DNA of 64,000 bases from Hyphomicrobiaceae bacterium. Lineage in GTDB: Bacteria > Pseudomonadota > Alphaproteobacteria > Rhizobiales > Aestuariivirgaceae. The translations under genes were made by a program, and so were the position numbers. The stretch is taken from positions 1 to 64,000 of the forward strand of contig OMIC01000039.1 in the NCBI GenBank assembly GCA_900298995.1. Reading direction: 5' to 3'. Positions 53,054 to 62,690 of the stretch are shown here, in pieces. Within the stretch, counting starts at the first letter, position 1. Every line of letters begins with the position of its first letter. Below the pieces are notes generated by a model. The model was not told where the DNA came from, ran no database searches, and saw only the letters and a list, made by a program, of their open reading frames with translations.

Positions 53054-53662
53054 TCAGTCGACCTTTTCGCCGGGGTAGACACCCCACAACTGGGTCTGCT
53101 CGACATAGCCGTCATAGCCACCGGCGCTCAGTTCGCACCAGTTGCCGTCGCAGCCCTCGACCTCCGCCACGACTCCTGCGCCGAGCTGGACGATGAGGCC
53201 CGAGGCCGCGCCCGGCGAAGCGTGCACCGGCACGGTCTGGCCCTGTTTCCAGGGCGCGATCACGGCGGTGCGCTTGCCCGCCAGCATGTTCTGCAGGATC
53301 CAGCCTTCCTCGCCGTCCGAATCCCGGACCCGCCGCCAGTTCTCGAACTCGGCGACGATTTCGACCGGCAGGCCCTTGCGCTGGAACACCCAGGCCACCG
53401 GGTGGTCGCTGGAGGGACCGCGGCGCACATTGACCTTTTCGGCCTTGAGCGAGACGAAGCGCGGTATGGGCAGGCCCGACGGCCCGAGCGGCCGCGGGGC
53501 TTCCTCGCCGATCGAACCGGTGATGTCGCCCGCGGCGGACCTGGCTGGCGCAGCGGCGCGCTTGTCCAGCACCGACCAGGTGACGGCGGCGGCAATGCCA
53601 ACGCAGGCCACACTCAAGATGATGGAGCCAATTCGCCGTTTGCCGGCCAGGCCGAACGCCAT
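53054..53662 (-). CDS. SH3 domain-containing protein
   Basis: RFVSLKAEKVNVRRGPSSDHPVAWVFQRKGLPVEIVAEFENWRRVRDSDGEEGWILQNMLAGKRT. Confidence 0.9.
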   Translation of the reverse strand: MAFGLAGKRRIGSIILSVACVGIAAAVTWSVLDKRAAAPARSAAGDITGSIGEEAPRPLGPSGLPIPRFVSLKAEKVNVRRGPSSDHPVAWVFQRKGLPVEIVAEFENWRRVRDSDGEEGWILQNMLAGKRTAVIAPWKQGQTVPVHASPGAASGLIVQLGAGVVAEVEGCDGNWCELSAGGYDGYVEQTQLWGVYPGEKVD

Positions 53663-53819
53663 GATACCCCAGTTCCCCCCTGGCACTTTGCCAGTTTACA
53701 CCACGCATCCGGACGTGCAAACGGAGGTTCCAACCCCGGACCTCCCCGGACCGGTGACAAAGTTGATCCGGCGGAGTTAAGAATATGTTGAGACTCCGCA
53801 GCGAAGCCAGGATTTCCGC

Positions 53820-54809
53820 ATGAGCAAGCGCAAGCCCCTCGTCGTCGTTACCCGAAAGCTGCCCGACGTGGGGGAAACCCGGATGATGGAGCTGTTCAAC
53901 ACGCGCCTCAACGCCACGGACGCGCCCATGGGACGGGCAGAGTTGGCCGACGCCGTGAAGACGGCCGAGGTGCTGGTGCCGACCGTGAGCGACCGCATCG
54001 ACAAGGCCGTTCTCATGCAGGCGGGCGACCAGCTGAAGCTCATCGCCAATTTCGGCAATGGCGTCGACAACATCGACGTCGAGACGGCGCTGTCGCGCGG
54101 CATCACCGTCACCGATACGCCGGGCGTCCTGACCGAGGACACGGCGGACTTCACCCTGGCGCTGATCATGGCGGTCTCGCGCCGCATCATCGAGGGCGCG
54201 CAGGTGATCGGCGCCGACAACAGCTGGGCGGGCTGGTCACCGACCTGGATGCTGGGCCACCGGGTGGGCGGCAAGCGCCTCGGGATCATCGGCATGGGCC
54301 GCATCGGCACCGCCGTTGCCCGCCGCGCCCGCGCCTTCGGGATGCAGATCCACTATCACAACCGCAAGCCCGTTCACCCGAAGGTCGAGGAGGAGCTCGA
54401 GGCCACCTATTGGGAGAGCCTCGACCAGATGATGGCGCGCATGGACATCGTGTCCGTCAACTGCCCGCACACCCCGGCGACCTATCATCTGCTTTCGGCG
54501 CGCCGGCTGAAGCTGATGAAGCGGGAGGCGATCATCGTCAACACCGCGCGTGGCGAGGTGATCGACGAGAATGCGCTGGCGCGGATGCTGGAGGCGGGCG
54601 AACTGGGCGGGGCCGGGCTCGACGTGTTCGAGCATGAACCCGCCGTCAATCCGCGCCTGCTCAAGGCCCGCAAGGCGGTGCTGTTGCCGCATATGGGATC
54701 GGCCACCATCGAGGGCCGCATCGATATGGGCGAAAAGGTTATCATCAACATCAAGACCTGGGTGGACGGCCACAAGCCGCCCGACCGTGTTCTTCCCGCC
54801 ATGCTCTAA
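53820..54809 (+). CDS. D-2-hydroxyacid dehydrogenase (D-glycerate/hydroxypyruvate reductase)
   Basis: NFGNGVDNIDVETALSRGITVTDTPGVLTEDTADFTLALIMAVSRR; LGIIGMGRIGTAVARRARAFGM; NTARGEVIDENAL. Confidence 0.95.
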   Translation: MSKRKPLVVVTRKLPDVGETRMMELFNTRLNATDAPMGRAELADAVKTAEVLVPTVSDRIDKAVLMQAGDQLKLIANFGNGVDNIDVETALSRGITVTDTPGVLTEDTADFTLALIMAVSRRIIEGAQVIGADNSWAGWSPTWMLGHRVGGKRLGIIGMGRIGTAVARRARAFGMQIHYHNRKPVHPKVEEELEATYWESLDQMMARMDIVSVNCPHTPATYHLLSARRLKLMKREAIIVNTARGEVIDENALARMLEAGELGGAGLDVFEHEPAVNPRLLKARKAVLLPHMGSATIEGRIDMGEKVIINIKTWVDGHKPPDRVLPAML

Positions 54810-54819
54810 GCGGGCCCGC

Positions 54820-55033
54820 CATCTTGACAAGAGCGGAGTCAGGATCGCCTTCGGCACGGATACTGGCGCCTTCTCCTTCGACCAGAACAACGCCGGCGAA
54901 GTCGCGGAGATTGTGTCCAGTGGCATCGCGCCCATCCGCGCGCCCAAAGGATGCAACCAGTGTCGCCGCCGAACTGCTGCAGATCGATGACCTCGGCGTT
55001 CTCGCTCAGGCCGCGCGTCGCCCTCTGGCATAG
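54820..55033 (+). pseudogene. Decayed C-terminal fragment of an amidohydrolase-family enzyme (frameshifted)
   Basis: Frame 1: LDKSGVRIAFGTDTGAFSFDQNNAGEVAEIVSSGIAPIRA; then a different frame: KDATSVAAELLQIDDLGVLA, together resembling ...GVRIAFGTDxGxF...G(M/I)xP...AAT..AAELLGLxDxxGxLxPG; no start and an interrupted frame. Confidence 0.6.
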
Positions 55034-55767
55034 GCCCGGACAGCTTCGCCGAAGGCGGTGAAGAGCTTCACCGAATCCGGGTTGTTCAGCGCCTTGAATT
55101 CCGGGTGCCACTGCGTGCCGATTGCAAAGCTTTTTACATCGCGCACCGACACGGCCTCGATGATGCCGTCGGGCGCCGTCGCCTCCACCGCGAGGCCCTT
55201 CGCGAGCCGCTTGATGCCCTGGCGGTGGATCGAGTTCACCATGGTCTCGCGCTTGCCGAGGATCCGTTCGAGCGCGCCGCCGGGCCGGATGTTGATGACA
55301 TGGGCGGGCGCATAGCGCACATCGACATCCGGGTGCGTGGGCGCGCGGTGATCAAGCCGCCCCTCGCTCTCCTGCAATTCGGTCTCGAGCGTCCCGCCCA
55401 GCACCACGTTCAGTTCCTGGAAGCCGCGGCAGATGCAGAACAGCGGCATGCCGCGCGCCAGAACCTTCTCGATGAGGCGCAGGGTGGTGGCATCGCGGGC
55501 GTGATCATAGGGCTCATGCGCGGCCGAGGGCTGCTCGCCATAATGCGGCGGGTGCACGTTGGAGGGTGCGCCTGTGATGACGATGCCGTCGAAATGATCG
55601 AGCAGCGCATCCAGCGCCATGACCTCGGCCAGCGCCGGGATCATCACCGGCAGGCAGAGTGCGGCCTCGGCCACGGCGCGCACATATTTGTCGCCGATCG
55701 AGTGGAAGGTGAAGCCATTGTTTTCATAGGTATCCGCCGGGAGGCCGACGAGGGGCTGGTAGGTCAT
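55006..55767 (-). CDS. Gamma-glutamyl-gamma-aminobutyrate hydrolase family (class-I GATase, PuuD-like)
   Basis: DGIVITGAPSNVHPPHYGE; GMPLFCICRGFQELNVVLGGTLETEL; SFAIGTQWHPEF. Confidence 0.93.
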   Translation of the reverse strand: MTYQPLVGLPADTYENNGFTFHSIGDKYVRAVAEAALCLPVMIPALAEVMALDALLDHFDGIVITGAPSNVHPPHYGEQPSAAHEPYDHARDATTLRLIEKVLARGMPLFCICRGFQELNVVLGGTLETELQESEGRLDHRAPTHPDVDVRYAPAHVINIRPGGALERILGKRETMVNSIHRQGIKRLAKGLAVEATAPDGIIEAVSVRDVKSFAIGTQWHPEFKALNNPDSVKLFTAFGEAVRAYARGRRAA

Positions 55768-55833
55768 TTCCGAACCTTGTGGACGGGCTGATTTGCCGTC
55801 TAGATAGCCTGAGCAAGAGGGGGAAGTCCAACC

Positions 55834-56604
55834 ATGGCCGATGTCACGCCTGCCGGCGCGCTGTTCGACCTCACGGGCGAAGTGGCGCTGGTCACCGGCG
55901 CCTCCTCGGGGCTGGGCTGGCGTTTCGCGCAGGTGCTTGCCGCCCATGGCGCGCGGGTGGTGGCGGCGGCGCGGCGCACGGACCGGCTGGCCGGACTGGC
56001 TTCCGCCACGCCGGGGGGCTTTCCCCTGGCGATGGACGTGACCGCGGCCGCCGGACTTTCCGCGGCGCTGGATGCGGCCGAGGCCGCCGCCGGCCCGCTC
56101 ACGCTTCTGGTCAACAATGCCGGCATTGCGGGCGGGCGGCGCATTGTCGATACCCCGGAAGAGGAATGGGAGCAGGTCCAGAAGACCAATGTCGATTCCG
56201 TCTGGCGGCTGTCGCGCCTCTTCGCAAGGCGGCTGATTGCCCAGAAGCGCGAGGGGGCGGTGATCAACATCGCCTCCCTGGTGGCCGGGCGCGTGGGCCT
56301 GTCATCGGCCAGCTATGCCGTGAGCAAGGCGGCGGTGCTGCACATGACGAGGGCGCAGGCCTTCGAATGGGCGCGGCACGGCATCCGCGTCAATGCCATT
56401 TCGCCGGGCTATATCCACAGCGAGATGACCGATGCGTTTCTGGCAGGCGAGGCGGGTCGGGCGATGATCGCGCGCAGCCCGCAGCGCCGGGCGGGCGATG
56501 CCTCCGACCTCGATGGCGCTCTGCTGCTGCTGGCCTCGCGCCGCGCCTCCGGCTTCATGACGGGTGCCGACATTGCCGTCGACGGCGGTCACGCCCTGGC
56601 TTAG
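55834..56604 (+). CDS. SDR family oxidoreductase
   Basis: ALVTGASSGLGWRFAQVLA; LVNNAGIAGG; SYAVSKAAVLHMTRAQA. Confidence 0.92.
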   Translation: MADVTPAGALFDLTGEVALVTGASSGLGWRFAQVLAAHGARVVAAARRTDRLAGLASATPGGFPLAMDVTAAAGLSAALDAAEAAAGPLTLLVNNAGIAGGRRIVDTPEEEWEQVQKTNVDSVWRLSRLFARRLIAQKREGAVINIASLVAGRVGLSSASYAVSKAAVLHMTRAQAFEWARHGIRVNAISPGYIHSEMTDAFLAGEAGRAMIARSPQRRAGDASDLDGALLLLASRRASGFMTGADIAVDGGHALA

Positions 56605-56613
56605 GAGACACCC

Positions 56614-57816
56614 ATGGACTTTTCCCTTTCTCCCGACATCAAGGCGCTCTGTGACAAGGTGCGCCGTTTCGTCGATGACCGGCTGATCCCGCGCGAGTCC
56701 GATCGCGCGAACTACGACGCCCATGACAATATCTCGCCGGATGTGCTGGAGGCGTTGAGGGCCGAGGCACGGGCCGAGGGACTCTGGGCGCCACAGATGC
56801 CGCGCGGGCGCGGTGGTCTGGGCCTTCCCGTCACCGGCTGGGCCAGCTTCTACGAGGAGGCCAACCGCTCGATCTTCGGGCCGCTGTGCTTCAATTGCGC
56901 CGCGCCGGACGACGGCAACATGAGCGTTCTCAACAAGGTGCTGCACAGCGAGGCCGAGAAGGACCGCTGGCTGCAGCCCATCATCGACGGCAGGATCCGC
57001 TCATCCTTCGTGATGACCGAACCGAGCCCGGGCTCCGGGTCCGATCCCGGCGGCATGATGCTCACGCGCGCGGTCAGGTCGGGTGGAACATACACCGTCC
57101 ACGGACGCAAATGGTTCATCTCCGGTGCTGACGGCGCAAGCCATTTCATCCTCGTGGCGCGCACCTCCGATGATCCGCGCAACGGTCTCTCCGCCTTCCT
57201 GTTCCACAAGGACCAGCCGGGCTGGCGCATCCTGCGGCGCATTCCCACCATGGGCCCCGAAGAACTGGGCGGAACATGCGAGCTTGAATTCGACGGACTG
57301 GAGATCCCGGAGGAGAATCGCCTGATGGCCGAGGGTGACGGGTTGCGCCTCACCCAGATCCGGCTGGGGCCGGCGCGCCTCACCCATTGCATGCGCTGGC
57401 TGGGCCTGTCGCGGCGCTGCCTCGAGATCGCCCAGGACTATGTGAGCGGGCGCAGGGCGTTCGGCATGCTGCTGTCTGAACGCGAGAGCGTGCAGATGAT
57501 GCTGGGAGAGATTGCGGCCGACATCGAGAAGGGCCGGCTTCTCACCATGCTGGCGGCCTGGAAGCTCGACAGGGGCGAGAAGGCGCAGAAGGAAATCGCC
57601 ATGGCCAAGATCCATGTGGCTGACACGCTGAACCGCGCGGCGGATGTGGGCGTGCAGCTTCTGGGCGCGCGCGGCTATTCGAAGGACACCGTGCTGGAAT
57701 GGATCTACCGCTATGCGCGCTGCGCCAGGCTCGTCGACGGCGCCTCGGAGGTGCACAGCATGGTGCTGGCGCGGAGCCTCGCCAGACAGGGCAGTGACTT
57801 CTGGACCTGGGGTTAG
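56614..57816 (+). CDS. Acyl-CoA dehydrogenase family protein
   Basis: [62 protein letters not shown]. Confidence 0.94.
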   Translation: MDFSLSPDIKALCDKVRRFVDDRLIPRESDRANYDAHDNISPDVLEALRAEARAEGLWAPQMPRGRGGLGLPVTGWASFYEEANRSIFGPLCFNCAAPDDGNMSVLNKVLHSEAEKDRWLQPIIDGRIRSSFVMTEPSPGSGSDPGGMMLTRAVRSGGTYTVHGRKWFISGADGASHFILVARTSDDPRNGLSAFLFHKDQPGWRILRRIPTMGPEELGGTCELEFDGLEIPEENRLMAEGDGLRLTQIRLGPARLTHCMRWLGLSRRCLEIAQDYVSGRRAFGMLLSERESVQMMLGEIAADIEKGRLLTMLAAWKLDRGEKAQKEIAMAKIHVADTLNRAADVGVQLLGARGYSKDTVLEWIYRYARCARLVDGASEVHSMVLARSLARQGSDFWTWG

Positions 57817-59096
57817 GCCAGCAGCTTCCATGCTGCCCCGAGTGCTGCGCACAGGCCAAGCACCGGCACGATCCCGAGGTGCAGGCGCAGAAGCGCCAGC
57901 GCGGCGAGCCCGCTCAGGGCCAGCGCAAAGCCATCAAGCTGCGCCCAGTCCGGCGCCCAGGGCTGGAACCAGCCCAGACGCCGGTCCACATGGCCGAACA
58001 GCACGTTGAGGCCGAACCACAGGGACAGGTTCAGGATCACGCCCACCACAGCCGCCGTGATCGCTGCGAGCGCGCCGGAGAGCCGGGGCCGCTTGCCGAT
58101 CGCCTCGATGTAGGGAGCGCCCGCGAAGATCCACAGGAAACAGGGCGCGAAGGTCATCCACAGCGTCACCACCGCCGCCGCGATGCCGCCCCAGATGGAA
58201 CCCGTCTCACGCAGGCCTGCGAAATAGCCCACGAATTGCGTGACCAGGATCAGCGGTCCCGGTGTGGTCTCGGCGAGCGCCAGCCCGTCCATCATCTCGG
58301 CCGCCGAGAGCCAGCCCTGGGTTTCGACCGCCGCCTGCGCCATGTAGGAGAGGACGGCATAGGCTCCGCCGAATGTGACGAGCGCAAGTTTGGAGAAGAA
58401 CACGCCCACCTCGGTCAGCACGTGATGAGGCCCCAGCAGCAGCGCCAGTGCGGACAGCGGCAGGAGCCAGATGGCGCCCCACACCGCCACGGTTCCGGCG
58501 AGCGCCCGCCAGCCGGGAAGCGAGGCGTGATGCGGCTCCGCCGTGCCCTTTGCCCGCCAGAAGCCCACCAGTCCCGCCGCGATGATGACCAGCGGAAAGG
58601 GCAGGGCGAAGCAGAACAGGGCGAGGAAGGCCAGTGCCGCAATCGCCCAGTCGGCTCGCGACTTCAGGGCGCGGCGCGCCACCCGCAGCAGCGCCTCGAT
58701 GACGATGGCGAGGACTGCGGCCTTCACGCCATAGAAAAGGGCCTCGACCAGCGGCAGCTTGCCGAGCGAGGCATAGAGCAGCGTGAGGCCCAGCACGATG
58801 ATGGCGCCCGGCAGGACGAAGAGAAGCCCTGCGGCCAGCCCGCCGCGCACACCGTGCAGCTTCCAGCCGGCGTAGGTCGCCAGCTGCATCGCCTCGGGGC
58901 CGGGCAGCAGCATGCAGAAATTGAGTGCGCTCAGATAATCCTTCTCGGATAGCCAGCCGCGCCGGTCAACGATTTCGCGGTGCATGAGCGCGATCTGGCC
59001 CGCCGGCCCGCCAAAGGACAAGAGCCCGATCCGCGCCCACAGCCGCAAGGCAACGCCGAAGGCCACCCCCGGCGGCTGGGCATTTTGTTTATCCAT
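57813..59096 (-). CDS. chrA: Chromate efflux transporter ChrA
   Basis: WARIGLLSFGGPAGQIALMHREIVDRRGWLSEKDYLSALNFCMLLPGPEAMQLATYAGWKLHG; duplicated ChrA halves; TFGGAYAVLSYMAQ. Confidence 0.93.
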   Translation of the reverse strand: MDKQNAQPPGVAFGVALRLWARIGLLSFGGPAGQIALMHREIVDRRGWLSEKDYLSALNFCMLLPGPEAMQLATYAGWKLHGVRGGLAAGLLFVLPGAIIVLGLTLLYASLGKLPLVEALFYGVKAAVLAIVIEALLRVARRALKSRADWAIAALAFLALFCFALPFPLVIIAAGLVGFWRAKGTAEPHHASLPGWRALAGTVAVWGAIWLLPLSALALLLGPHHVLTEVGVFFSKLALVTFGGAYAVLSYMAQAAVETQGWLSAAEMMDGLALAETTPGPLILVTQFVGYFAGLRETGSIWGGIAAAVVTLWMTFAPCFLWIFAGAPYIEAIGKRPRLSGALAAITAAVVGVILNLSLWFGLNVLFGHVDRRLGWFQPWAPDWAQLDGFALALSGLAALALLRLHLGIVPVLGLCAALGAAWKLLA

Positions 59097-59118
59097 GCGG
59101 TTCAGTATAGTTATCCCC

Positions 59119-62100
59119 ATGTCCAAGTCGACCCACAGCCTCGCCGATCTGTATGACCTTTCGATCACGCGCCTGTTCCTGACCGGTCCGCAGGCCATCC
59201 TGCGCATGGTGCTCATGCAGTCGGAGCGCGACCGGCAGGCGGGCCTCAATACCGCTGGCTATGTGTCGGGTTATCGCGGCTCGCCGGTCGGCACGGTCGA
59301 CAATCAGTTCCAGGCGGCACGGCATGTTCTGGCCCCGCGCAACATCGTGTTTCAGCCCGGCCTCAACGAGGATCTGGCCGCCACCGCGCTGTGGGGCACC
59401 CAGCAGGCGGAAATGCGTGGCGAGGGCAGGTACGACGGCGTGTTCGGCGTCTGGTACGGCAAGGGCCCGGGCGTGGACCGCTCGGGCGATGTCTTCCGTC
59501 ATGCCAACATGGCGGGCACTTCGCCCCACGGCGGCGTTCTGGCGCTGGCTGGCGACGATCACTCGGGTGAATCCTCCACCGTCGTTCATGCCAGCGACGT
59601 CGCGCTGATGGACACCATGATCCCCGTGCTCTCGCCTGCGGGCGTGCAGGAGATCATCGATTTCGGCCTCATGGGCTTTGCGCTGTCGCGCCATGCCGGC
59701 GTGTGGGTGGGTCTCAAATGCGTGCATGACACGGTCGAGTCGGCAGCCGTCGTCGAGGCCGGTCTGGATCGCGTGAAGCCCGTGACGCCCGCCGGGCCGC
59801 CGCCGCCGCCCGGTGGCCTGTCGATCCGCCCGCAGGACGACCGCGTGCCGCAGGAAGAGCGCCTGCACATGCACAAGCTGCCCGCTGTCAGGGCCTTTGC
59901 CCGGGCCAATCACATCAACCGCATCGTCTATGGCGGCGGACCATCGCCCGGCCTCGGAATCGTGGCGTCGGGCAAGGCCTATCTCGATGTCGTGCAGGCG
60001 CTCGACGATCTCGGGATCGGCGCGGCGGAGGCCGAGCGCATCGGCGTCCGCCTGCTTAAAGTCGGCATGGTCTGGCCGCTGGAGCCCGGCATCATCCGGG
60101 ACTTCGCGAAGGGCCTGTCCACCATCATGGTGGTGGAGGAGAAACGCTCGCTGATCGAAGCGCAGGTCCGGGACATTCTGTATACGGAACAAGATCGCCC
60201 TCTGGTCATCGGCAAGCAGGATGAGTCCGGAGCCAGCCTGTTCGCGCCGCACGGCGTTCTGGAACCCAATCAGATCGCGCTTGCGGTTGCCGCGCGCGTC
60301 CAGGACCGGGCGACGGCCGCCTGCGCGGATGCGCTGCGCCATCAACTGCCACCATCGGGCAATCAGCCGGATCTGGTGGCGCGCATTCCCTATTTCTGCG
60401 CCGGCTGTCCGCACAATTCCTCCACTGTTCTGCCGGAGGGCGCGCGGGGCTATGCGGGCATCGGCTGTCACTGGCTGGCGCAGTTCGTGCCCGACCGGCA
60501 CACGGAGGGCGCAACCCAGATGGGCGGCGAGGGCGCCAACTGGGTGGGCGAGGCGCCGTTTTCCACGCGCCGCCACATGTTCCAGAACATCGGTGACGGC
60601 ACCTACAACCATTCCGGCCTGATGGCGATCCGTCAGGCGGTGGCCGCCGGGACCACCATAACCTACAAGATCCTCTTCAACGATGCCGTGGCCATGACCG
60701 GCGGCCAGCGGAATGACGGCGGCCTCACGGTCGAGCAGATTGCCAGCCAGATGCATGCCATCGGCGTGGCGCAGATCGCAATCGTGTCGGACGAGCCCGG
60801 GAAGTATCCCTCGCGCGCCGCCTTCCCGAACCAGGTGACGTTCCACCACCGCGACGAGCTCCAGACGGTGCAGGCCAGGATGATGGAGGTCTCCGGAACC
60901 AGCGTCATCATCTACGACCAGACCTGCGCGGCGGAGAAGCGGCGGCGGCGGCGCAAGGGTGAACTCCCCGATCCCAATCGCCGGGTCATCATCAATGAGC
61001 TGGTCTGCGAGGGTTGCGGCGATTGCGGCGTGCAGTCCAACTGCGTCGCCATCCAGCCGGTCGAGACCGAATTCGGGCGCAAGCGCCGCATCGATCAGTC
61101 CAGCTGCAACAAGGACTTCTCCTGCCTCAAGGGCTTTTGTCCCAGCTTCGTGACGGTTGAGGGCGGCCAGCTTGCGAAGCCCCGGCAGGCAGCCGCGGCC
61201 GATCCGGATGCGGCACCCTTTCCCGTCCTGCCGGAACCCGCCCTTCCGGCGCTTGACCGGCCGTGGAGCATTCTGGTGGCGGGAATCGGCGGCACGGGCG
61301 TCGTCACCATCGGGCATGTTCTGGGCATGGCCGCGCATATCGAGGGCAAGGGCGCGGCACTGATCGACATGGTCGGCATCTCGCAGAAGAATGGCGCGGT
61401 CGTCACGCATCTCAAGATCGGCGCCAGGCCGGAAGACATTTCGGCGGTGCGCGTGGCGCGTGGCCACGCCGACCTTGTTCTTGGCTGTGATCTGGTCACC
61501 ACTGCCTCGGCGCGCATCCTCGCGGCCGCATCCCGCCAGCGCAGTCATGCGGTGGTCAACAGCCACGAGGTGATGCCTGCCCATTTCACCCACGACGCCG
61601 ATTTCGACGTCCAGGGCTCCGCGCTCACGCTGCGCGTTACGGCGGCGGTGAAGCCGGGCGGCCTTTCCGCCATTGATGCCACGGAGATTGCCACGCAGCT
61701 CCTGGGCGATTCCATCGCCGCAAATCTCTTCACCCTCGGCTATGCCTGGCAGAAGGGCCTGATCCCCGTGTCGCGCGAGGCGATCGCGGCGGCGGTAGAG
61801 CTGAACGGCGTGGCGGTCGCGATGAATCTCGCGGCCTTCACCTGGGGGCGGCGGGCGGCGGCCGATGAGGGCGCCCTGCGCGCCGTCATGGGCGCGAGGT
61901 CTGCCGCGCGTCCCGTGACGCTGGATGAGATCGTGTCCCGGCGCGCCGAGTTCCTCACGGGTTATCAGGATGCCGCCTATGCCGACGTCTACCGCGCCTT
62001 CGTGGACAGGGTGCGTGCCGTGTCGGAGCCGCTCGCGCTGGCGGTGGCGCGCAGCCTGTTCAGGCTGATGGCCTACAAGGACGAATATGAGGTGGCGCGG

Positions 62101-62541
62101 CTTTACACCGATGGCGCCTTCGCCGAGCAGCTGTCGCGCCAGTTCACCGGCGACTACCGGCTCACCTTCCATCTTGCCCCGCCGCTTCTGAGCAGGCCCG
62201 GCGCGCCCGCCAAGACCACATTCGGGCCCTGGATGATGAACGTCTTCCGCCTGCTTGCTCGCTTCAGGCGGCTTCGCGGAACCGCCCTCGACCCCTTCGG
62301 CCACACCGCCGAGCGCCGCCAGGAGCGCCAGCTCGTCGCCGACTACCGGGCCCTCATCGAGCGCTTGATGGCCAGCCCGCAGCAGGCGGCGACCGCCACG
62401 GCGCTCGAGCTTGCGGCCCTGCCCGAGACGATCCGTGGCTTCGGCCATGTGAAACAGGCCAGCATCGAGAAGGCCAGGGCCCGGCAGGCAGAGCTCCTGC
62501 GCCGCCTCGAGGCTGGCACGGATCTGGCCGCTGCCGAATGA
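59119..62541 (+). CDS. Indolepyruvate ferredoxin oxidoreductase family protein (fused alpha/beta)
   Basis: NTAGYVSGYRGSPVGTVDNQF; CEGCGDCGVQSNCVAIQPVETEFGRKRRIDQSSCNKDFSCLKGFCPSFVTVEGG. Confidence 0.95.
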   Translation: MSKSTHSLADLYDLSITRLFLTGPQAILRMVLMQSERDRQAGLNTAGYVSGYRGSPVGTVDNQFQAARHVLAPRNIVFQPGLNEDLAATALWGTQQAEMRGEGRYDGVFGVWYGKGPGVDRSGDVFRHANMAGTSPHGGVLALAGDDHSGESSTVVHASDVALMDTMIPVLSPAGVQEIIDFGLMGFALSRHAGVWVGLKCVHDTVESAAVVEAGLDRVKPVTPAGPPPPPGGLSIRPQDDRVPQEERLHMHKLPAVRAFARANHINRIVYGGGPSPGLGIVASGKAYLDVVQALDDLGIGAAEAERIGVRLLKVGMVWPLEPGIIRDFAKGLSTIMVVEEKRSLIEAQVRDILYTEQDRPLVIGKQDESGASLFAPHGVLEPNQIALAVAARVQDRATAACADALRHQLPPSGNQPDLVARIPYFCAGCPHNSSTVLPEGARGYAGIGCHWLAQFVPDRHTEGATQMGGEGANWVGEAPFSTRRHMFQNIGDGTYNHSGLMAIRQAVAAGTTITYKILFNDAVAMTGGQRNDGGLTVEQIASQMHAIGVAQIAIVSDEPGKYPSRAAFPNQVTFHHRDELQTVQARMMEVSGTSVIIYDQTCAAEKRRRRRKGELPDPNRRVIINELVCEGCGDCGVQSNCVAIQPVETEFGRKRRIDQSSCNKDFSCLKGFCPSFVTVEGGQLAKPRQAAAADPDAAPFPVLPEPALPALDRPWSILVAGIGGTGVVTIGHVLGMAAHIEGKGAALIDMVGISQKNGAVVTHLKIGARPEDISAVRVARGHADLVLGCDLVTTASARILAAASRQRSHAVVNSHEVMPAHFTHDADFDVQGSALTLRVTAAVKPGGLSAIDATEIATQLLGDSIAANLFTLGYAWQKGLIPVSREAIAAAVELNGVAVAMNLAAFTWGRRAAADEGALRAVMGARSAARPVTLDEIVSRRAEFLTGYQDAAYADVYRAFVDRVRAVSEPLALAVARSLFRLMAYKDEYEVARLYTDGAFAEQLSRQFTGDYRLTFHLAPPLLSRPGAPAKTTFGPWMMNVFRLLARFRRLRGTALDPFGHTAERRQERQLVADYRALIERLMASPQQAATATALELAALPETIRGFGHVKQASIEKARARQAELLRRLEAGTDLAAAE

Positions 62542-62690
62542 TTCCGGGCCTCGGAACATGGGCTTTTCGCCCCGAAACCGCGGTTGCGGACGAAAATCGC
62601 GCCTTCTGTGATCTTTTGGGATTTTCAAGACGTTAACGGCAGAGTAGTCACTGCCGCCCAGAGACGCGGCCAACAGGACGGTTCAGGGCT

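Noticed and set aside
62637-62656. Short inverted repeat CGGCAG-N8-CTGCCG upstream of hemH, considered as an Irr/iron-control element
   Set aside because: Does not resemble an Irr ICE motif (TTTAGAA-N-TTCTAAA) and 6-bp GC-rich stems are common by chance here.
59089-62673. 1194-aa minus-strand ORF opposite the indolepyruvate oxidoreductase gene
   Set aside because: Antisense to a well-recognised gene; long antisense ORFs are expected in high-GC coding DNA and the translation has no recognisable domain.
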